Source of the DNA: Gymnogyps californianus
Taxonomy: Eukaryota > Chordata > Aves > Accipitriformes > Cathartidae
Assembly (NCBI RefSeq): GCF_018139145.2
Contig: NC_059500.1
Coordinates: 42,017,437-42,081,436 of the forward strand
Reading direction: 5' to 3'
Length of the DNA: 64,000 nucleotides
Under the pieces are notes generated by a model. The model was given only the letters and a program-made list of their open reading frames with translations. It made no database searches and had not been told where the DNA came from. Of the stretch, positions 61,501-64,000 are shown one piece after another; position 1 is the stretch's first letter, and each line of letters begins with the position of its first letter. A program made the position numbers and the translations under genes.

Positions 61501-63765
61501 AATAGTAATAAATTAAGTCATTCATATGCCAGCAGATGTTATGCAGGTATTGCTGACAGTTTGTCTTGAAGAGTCTTGGGACTTATGGAAGCAGATAAAA
61601 TATTTTTGGATTATTTTGAGTTGAGTTACTTTGGAGTAACTTGTGAAGTATTGTGAGCTTTAGTCTAGGTATGATTTCAGTAGCTGTCAGCAGTACTGTA
61701 ACAATTTTGCCTGCTCTTACAGGACCACTAACATTCACCAGGTCAAACTCTCATGTCTAGCTGAGCTCATCCTGTTCAGACATTTGCTTATCTGTCTTCT
61801 CTTTGATCCCATGAATTGGGTGGTACTCCAGCTTTTTTCATGGTATCTACCTTCAGCAGAGGGATGGTGGAGCGTGGCCAAGGTGGAGAGGTTTGTTCTG
61901 TCTTCTGTTCGTATGCCCAGGCACAAGGAAGCACGAAAAAGGCAGAAAATCTGTTTACCTGCAGCAGACTAAAGGGGAGCTATGACTAAACTAAAGATGG
62001 TTTTTGAAGCTTAATTTTCTAAATAAATCTGTGCTGAGCACTTTGGACAAAAAAAATAGTCAACTGAACTTGGAAAATATTAATAAAACCATAACAACTT
62101 TTAACTAGAAAATATCTTAATATTTAAACTATGGGGAAGTCATTGCATTAAAAGGACTCTGTTTCGAAAATTGTTTACAGGTTATTTTGCCAGATTGGTT
62201 ACAGGGTTGTATGTCCACTCATTATGATACTGATCTTGCAAGCTGCTTTTGAAACAGATGGAGGTATTTTAATTCATTAATACCATGTTTCTTGTTGGGA
62301 ATTCCATGATCTTAATGATGCTATCTGGAATACCTGGATTTTAAGCTCAAAGTTGGCTCCTGTCGTGGTTTAACCCCAGCCAGCAACTAAGCACCACGCA
62401 GCCACTTCCCCCTTCCCCCTCCCAGTGGGGTGAGGAGGAGGAAAGGAAAAAAAAAAAAAAAGTAACTCGTGGGTTGAGATAAGAACAGTTTAATAACTGA
62501 AGTAAAATATAATACTAACAATAGTAATAATGAAATAGAATAATAGTAATGAAAAGGAATATAACAAAAAAAAGGAAGGGGGGGGAAAGAAAAAAAGTGA
62601 TGCACAATGCAATTGCTCACCACCCGCTGACCGATGCCCAGTTAGTTCCCGAGCCGTGATCCGCGCCTCCCGGCCAACTCCCCCCTGTTTATATACTGGG
62701 CATGATGTTCCATGGTATGGAATACCCCTTTGGCTAGTTCAGGTCAGCTGTCCTGGCTGTGCTTCCTCCCAGCTTCTTGCACACCTGCTTGCTGGCAGAG
62801 CATGGGAAACTGAAAAGCCCTTGGCTTAAGATAAGTGCTACTTAGCAGCAACTAAAACAGCAGAGTGTTATCAACATCATTCTCGCACTAAATCCAAAAC
62901 CCAGCACTGTACCAGCTACTAAGAAGAGAGTTAACTCTGTCCCAGCCGAAACCAGGACAGCTCCTAAACACAGTGTTAGTTCATGAATAATTTTTTTTTT
63001 CCCCGAAAGCTTGGCTAGAATAAAGTATAAATTTAACTACACTAAATATGAAATTGAGCAGTGTCTGTTAGGTTTTTTAATATTCAAAATAGAAACCTAC
63101 TTACTGTTTCCAAATCGGGGGAAGAGAGGGGGATGAGTTTAAATGAGTTGTGCCAGTGAAACTTGTGTTTTTTTTTCCCAGAGCAGTGATACTCCTTTCT
63201 ATAGAAAGGGAAGGGTATTCGGGCCTTCAGCTGCTGCTGGCTGTTTGTCACTGGTGACGCTGTGGCAGGCAGTAGCTGCCCAAAACAACCTGCAGTAGTT
63301 GAACCTATTCCTTAGGCTGCAGAACAAGTATCCAGCTAGCTGGTTTTGTTTTATGGGACATGAGCGGAGCTATCCACAGACAGCATGATATAATGCAGTA
63401 TGTATAATGTGGTGGGACAAAGAGGAGAGGCTAGATTTAAAACAAACAAATGAAAAAATCCACTGTTGATTCTCAATAATTAACCAAACTTCTCCCTTCT
63501 CCTTCCCAAACTATGTGCTACATGTTGTTCTTCTGGGGATGATGACACCGCTGGGAACAGCAGCAGCAGTTGCAGGCTCAACATCTCTCCCATGGCCATG
63601 GACCTCCAGTGCCTCTAACACCGCATCCATCAGGACTTCAGCCTCCAGGAATCCCTCCACTCGGAAGCAGTGCTGGCCTTCTTGCCCTTTCTAGTGCTTT
63701 GGGTGGGCAGTCTCACTTGGCAATAAAAGATGACAAGAAGCATCACGATGCAGAACACCACAGAG
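21382..63765 (+). CDS. TLE1: TLE1, 5' part (coding exons 1-7, spliced)
   Basis: Transducin-like enhancer protein 1, a nuclear Groucho-family co-repressor. It has no DNA-binding domain of its own and is recruited by TCF/LEF, HES, RUNX, FOX and other factors. Seven exons give 192 codons plus the first base of codon 193. Residues 1 to about 130 form the glutamine-rich Q domain (coiled-coil tetramer that binds TCF/LEF). Residues from about 131 form the Gly/Pro-rich GP domain that contacts histone deacetylase. The full family length is near 770, so three quarters, including the WD40 propeller, lies off the right edge. TLE1 rather than TLE4 or TLE3 is shown by the start MFPQSRHP (TLE4 has a longer different N-terminus), [29 protein letters not shown] and [20 protein letters not shown]. 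No frameshift or stop interrupts the spliced frame. Paralogue discrimination rests on recalled sequences. Confidence 0.95.
21406..22122 (+). other. TLE1: TLE1 intron 1 (717 bases)
   Basis: GC-rich intron within the CpG island, GTAAGT to CGCCAG. It carries a long G-run at about 21547-21558 and a C-run block at about 22034-22060, both G-quadruplex-prone. No other exon is visible. Confidence 0.92.
22123..22223 (+). CDS. TLE1: TLE1 exon 2
   Basis: 101 bases, residues 9-41 plus two bases of codon 42. Entry is phase 0 after CGCCAG, exit phase 2 before GTGAGC. It encodes the start of the Q domain: a Gln/Pro linker, then [20 protein letters not shown], the beginning of the first long amphipathic helix. 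The TLE1-type AAGQ linker and PESLDR differ from the TLE4 forms recalled as PAQ and SESCDR. Confidence 0.96.
22224..23880 (+). other. TLE1: TLE1 intron 2 (1657 bases)
   Basis: GTGAGC to TTTTGTAG. The first 300 bases continue the CpG island, a run of 25 A lies at 22562-22586, and base composition then falls to the AT-rich genomic norm. No other exon or recognised repeat. Confidence 0.92.
23881..23944 (+). CDS. TLE1: TLE1 exon 3
   Basis: 64 bases. Its first C completes Ser42, and codons 43-63 encode [20 protein letters not shown] plus Met, the central part of the first Q-domain helix with leucine heptads. The acceptor is TTTTGTAG, the donor ATG/GTAAGT, and exit is phase 0. Confidence 0.96.
24038..24082 (+). 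CDS. TLE1: TLE1 exon 4
   Basis: 45 bases, codons 64-78, encoding [15 protein letters not shown], a segment nearly invariant among Groucho/TLE proteins. Both borders are phase 0 (TTTGCAG acceptor, CAG/GTAAGG donor). Intron 3 before it is only 93 bases (23945-24037), in strong contrast with the 19 kb introns 4 and 6. Confidence 0.96.
29340..30670 (-). mobile_element. ancient CR1/L3-like LINE relic
   Basis: A highly diverged minus-sense CR1-type 3' region. The + strand still follows the order of a reversed CR1: CTCTGGGCAATGCTTTCCAG and a CCCTCATTGTGAAGAA block near 29355-29402, a GGGGACTAGAACTACATACA-like block near 30160-30180, and a TTGCCCACTTAGACTTGTAA block near 30465-30485 that resembles the older CR1/L3 families of amniotes. 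No reading frame survives. The ends are approximate. Confidence 0.6.
30241..30278. repeat. pyrimidine-rich (CTTTT) tract
   Basis: A short run of C and T with TTTTC units, inside the old LINE relic. Confidence 0.75.
31388..31465. repeat. T/G-rich low complexity with (GTTT)n
   Basis: GTTTT and GTTT units followed by a C-run. Short frames on both strands here (31341-31547, 31397-31615) are repeat translations. Confidence 0.8.
32492..33185 (-). mobile_element. ancient CR1-like LINE relic
   Basis: The + strand begins with a CR1-tail-like GTAGAATCACAGCACTAG. It later keeps a diverged version of the block AAGTGCAGTACTCCAGGGGA (near 32852-32871) followed by a GTGCTGAGTA-type segment (ATGCTGAGTAGCATAGAAGG). 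Near 32945-33000 a TTGACTTATGTTCAACTTCT block corresponds to the reversed region just 5' of that. Frames are destroyed. Boundaries are approximate, and more distant relics may continue to about 34600. Confidence 0.55.
36890..37180. promoter_or_regulatory. possible intronic enhancer
   Basis: A compact cluster of sites: ATTGG (37025-37029), GATA-type AGATAAG (37074-37080), CCAATTACCC (37084-37093) and an X-box-like GTTGTCATGGAGATG (37119-37133) close to the RFX consensus. The segment also has more information-rich sequence than its AT-rich surroundings. Conservation is not tested. Confidence 0.3.
37790..38110. promoter_or_regulatory. possible intronic enhancer
   Basis: Non-repetitive stretch of balanced composition with repeated CpG, ACAGATGG and AGTAATGA-type sites and nuclear-receptor-like GGTCAAG and TGACCTTT (near 38027). 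It includes a 77-codon minus-strand frame without motif. The call is a guess from motif content. Confidence 0.22.
38664..38767 (+). other. splice-bordered open segment (cryptic exon?)
   Basis: 104 bases between a good acceptor (TAATTTTTGCTTTAG at 38649-38663) and a fair donor (GAAAG/GTGATT at 38768). It is open in the frame that would follow exon 4 for 34 codons, including an ATG at 38670, and the next codon across the donor reads AGG TGA. Because 104 is not a multiple of three, inclusion would shift the TLE1 frame. I know of no TLE protein with this insert and do not recognise the peptide. It could be chance, a cryptic poison exon or a conserved non-coding element. Confidence 0.25.
39580..39830. 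promoter_or_regulatory. possible intronic enhancer
   Basis: Contains ACAATTAA, GGCAATTAGTC and a tight SOX/FOX-like composite AATTGTCTTTGTTTACTCA (39752-39770), where TGTTTAC is a forkhead core. The sequence is non-repetitive. Support is from motifs only. Confidence 0.25.
43154..43216 (+). CDS. TLE1: TLE1 exon 5
   Basis: 63 bases, codons 79-99, both borders phase 0 (CTATAG acceptor, GAA/GTAAGT donor). It encodes [20 protein letters not shown] plus Glu, in the second helical part of the Q domain. [13 protein letters not shown] is diagnostic for TLE1; TLE4 is recalled as AEIVKRLNAICAQ. Confidence 0.96.
43217..44138 (+). other. TLE1: TLE1 intron 5 (922 bases)
   Basis: GTAAGT to TTTAATAG. Ordinary AT-rich intron without repeats or other exons that I recognise. 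Confidence 0.92.
44139..44213 (+). CDS. TLE1: TLE1 exon 6
   Basis: 75 bases, codons 100-124, both borders phase 0 (TTTAATAG acceptor, GGG/GTACGT donor). It encodes the end of the Q domain, including [20 protein letters not shown] and NAIIG. The AQAVERAKQ form fits TLE1. The frame reading past the donor to 44510 is intronic. Confidence 0.96.
44890..45700. promoter_or_regulatory. possible intronic enhancer (about 0.8 kb)
   Basis: Non-repetitive block rich in developmental-factor sites: TAATGATAATTAG (45034-45046), a nuclear-receptor half site in reverse within GGGTGACCTTCA (about 45295-45306), TTGACAGATTAG (45392-45403; MEIS plus OTX/PITX-like), an octamer-like CTTTGCATAA (45404-45413) and several GATTTG/GATTAGC sites. 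It begins about 0.7 kb after exon 6. The density and length resemble conserved elements common in TLE-type developmental genes. Confidence 0.35.
49344..50409. repeat. diverged direct repeat pair
   Basis: The segments 49344-49420 and 50341-50409 align with a few indels. Both contain TACATGTTGA, a CTGTAAGTTGG or CTCTAAGTTGG block and an identical stretch GTAGGAGAGAGGTGCA, about 920-1000 bases apart. Between and beyond them I recognise no transposon ends. The second copy lies in the 208-codon minus-strand open frame at 50042-50668, which has no family motif and is probably fortuitous. Confidence 0.6.
52196..52405. repeat. AT-rich low complexity
   Basis: About 210 bases of irregular TATATA, TATAAA and TATGTG units, likely a decayed microsatellite. 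Confidence 0.85.
52405..52805. mobile_element. possible non-autonomous DNA transposon relic
   Basis: A GC-richer island in AT-rich intron with internal repeats: TGCTAGCAAAAGGGCTT near 52411 recurs diverged as TGTTGGCAAAAGCCCTT near 52584, and GCCAGCCATGC near 52482 recurs as GCCAGTCATGC near 52786. The text with GTGGATGCAGCTACACCAG resembles hAT-type relics seen in sauropsid genomes. No clean terminal inverted repeats or target duplication could be fixed by eye. Confidence 0.3.
55558..56358 (-). mobile_element. CR1 LINE fragment with internal microinversion
   Basis: A 5'-truncated CR1 3' end, sense strand minus. The tail-side CAGAATCACAGAATG is at 55558, and the RT-side end is just beyond an intact [17 protein letters not shown] at about 56330-56358. 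Minus-strand peptides [20 protein letters not shown] and [14 protein letters not shown] confirm the order. About 74 bases (55839-55912) lie in the opposite orientation, and roughly 120 bases expected between TGTCACTGGG (55816-55825) and that block are missing. Frames are broken; the copy is dead. Confidence 0.92.
56619..57835 (-). mobile_element. CR1 LINE fragment, 1.2 kb
   Basis: A second, longer 5'-truncated CR1 in the same orientation, 260 bases from the previous one. The tail begins with TCATAGAATGG at 56619. Minus-strand RT peptides include [19 protein letters not shown] [20 protein letters not shown] (about 57727-57786), [20 protein letters not shown] (about 57530-57589) and the catalytic FADDSKL (about 57480-57500). 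The frame shifts near 57600 and again further 3', so no functional protein is made. The 5' end near 57835 is a truncation. Confidence 0.94.
57836..62360. other. intron 6 stretch, nothing recognised
   Basis: AT-rich intronic sequence between the CR1 copy and the second LTR. Frames are at most about 104 codons and have no motif or splice context. The last five bases (62356-62360, GCTCC) are half of the LTR target duplication. Confidence 0.55.
62361..62959 (-). mobile_element. solo LTR, endogenous retrovirus, copy 2
   Basis: A 599-base solo LTR, sense strand minus. It runs from TGTCGTGGTTTAACC at 62361 to CGAAACCAGGACA ending at 62959, with a perfect 5-bp target duplication GCTCC (62356-62360 and 62960-62964). 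In sense orientation a consensus TATATAAA lies at 62688-62695. The region downstream of TATA includes an AT-rich block (about 62495-62575). No internal retroviral gene remains. It looks less decayed than the LTR at 2684-3280, with which it shares both ends and the U3 but not the middle. Confidence 0.9.
63561..63765 (+). CDS. TLE1: TLE1 exon 7
   Basis: 205 bases, codons 125-192 plus one base. It enters in phase 0 after GGGAACAG and exits in phase 1 before GTGAGA. It encodes the last Q-domain residues [14 protein letters not shown] and the GP-domain start [20 protein letters not shown], then a Ser/Leu/Gly segment and [13 protein letters not shown]. Compared with human TLE1 as I recall it, GGSAGLL reads GSSAGLL and ALSGQ reads ALGGQ, both conservative. 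Four in-frame CAG acceptors in a row could vary the number of glutamines. The frame past the donor is intronic. Confidence 0.95.
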
Positions 63766-64000
63766 GTGAGAGGCATGGCAGGCCTGATTAGGACATTGTC
63801 AAATTTGCGCATTGCTGCAAATTATGTGCATCTCTAAAGAATTCAAGTTATATAGAATGAGAAAAAACTGTTGGCAAACTTAAAAATGTCTGCATATATA
63901 CCACTGAAGCAAAATTCAGCTTTGAAGTTTTCAGTATTTTAAAAGGGGATCGCTAGGTGTCACCTGCTCTATAGTCCACAGGGCATTTTGACATCCTGGT
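63766..64000 (+). other. TLE1: TLE1 intron 7, start
   Basis: Begins with GTGAGA and runs off the window. The next exon should open with two bases that complete codon 193. No exon is visible in the remaining 229 bases. Confidence 0.85.

Larger units (their letters stand above)
44214..63560 (+). other. TLE1: TLE1 intron 6 (19347 bases)
   Basis: GTACGT to GGGAACAG. It holds a possible enhancer (44890-45700), a diverged direct repeat pair (49344-49420, 50341-50409), an AT-rich patch (52196-52405), a DNA-transposon-like segment (52405-52805), two CR1 fragments and a solo LTR, all listed separately. I see no other coding exon. Confidence 0.88.

Noticed and set aside
2684..62959. One huge provirus bounded by the two LTRs
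   Set aside because: Each LTR has its own different 5-bp target duplication, the middles differ, and 59 kb of host sequence including TLE1 lies between them.
1..64000. tRNA, rRNA, microRNA or CRISPR features
   Set aside because: No B-box-like GGTTCRANNCC in a cloverleaf context, no rRNA-like sequence and no regularly spaced direct repeats. Small hairpin RNAs cannot be excluded by eye.

Overview
This is vertebrate nuclear DNA, almost certainly from a bird. The evidence is the CR1 LINE fragments (974-1895, 55558-56358, 56619-57835, plus older ones near 29.3 and 32.5 kb), two solo LTRs of a type widespread in bird genomes, a compact CpG-island promoter and long AT-rich introns. There are no bacterial-style genes, operons or CRISPR arrays. 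I cannot name the species. Human TLE1 lies in 9q21, a region whose bird counterpart is largely on chromosome Z, so a Z location is plausible but unproven.

The one protein-coding gene I can support is the 5' part of TLE1, a Groucho-family transcriptional co-repressor, on the + strand. Seven coding exons can be placed to the base: 21382-21405, 22123-22223, 23881-23944, 24038-24082, 43154-43216, 44139-44213 and 63561-63765. All have GT-AG borders and their reading phases join without a break. They encode residues 1-192, which are the tetramerising Q domain and most of the GP domain. The CcN, SP and WD40 parts lie beyond the right edge.

Layout: 1-19.0 kb is 5' flank with a CR1 copy, a solo LTR, a 547-base all-purine tract, a possible ancient SINE and possible upstream enhancers. 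From about 19.06 to 22.54 kb there is a 3.5 kb CpG island with CCAAT boxes, EGR1/SP1 sites, an overlapping TCF/LEF and PBX-MEIS site, a GC-rich leader with upstream ORFs, and exons 1 and 2. Exons 3 and 4 are 93 bases apart. Intron 4 (19.1 kb) holds old CR1 relics and likely conserved enhancers. Exons 5 and 6 follow, and intron 6 (19.3 kb) holds two younger CR1 copies, one with an internal microinversion, and a second solo LTR. Exon 7 sits 235 bases from the window end.

The main points for a second look are the two solo LTRs, each with a perfect 5-bp target duplication and with unrelated middles; the CR1 microinversion; the all-purine tract; the tandem CAG acceptors of exon 7 behind a long AG-free stretch; a signal-peptide-like upstream ORF that ends at a splice-donor-like site; and several enhancer candidates. 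I saw no new multi-gene system. Family identifications rest on recall of protein and repeat families, not on a database search.
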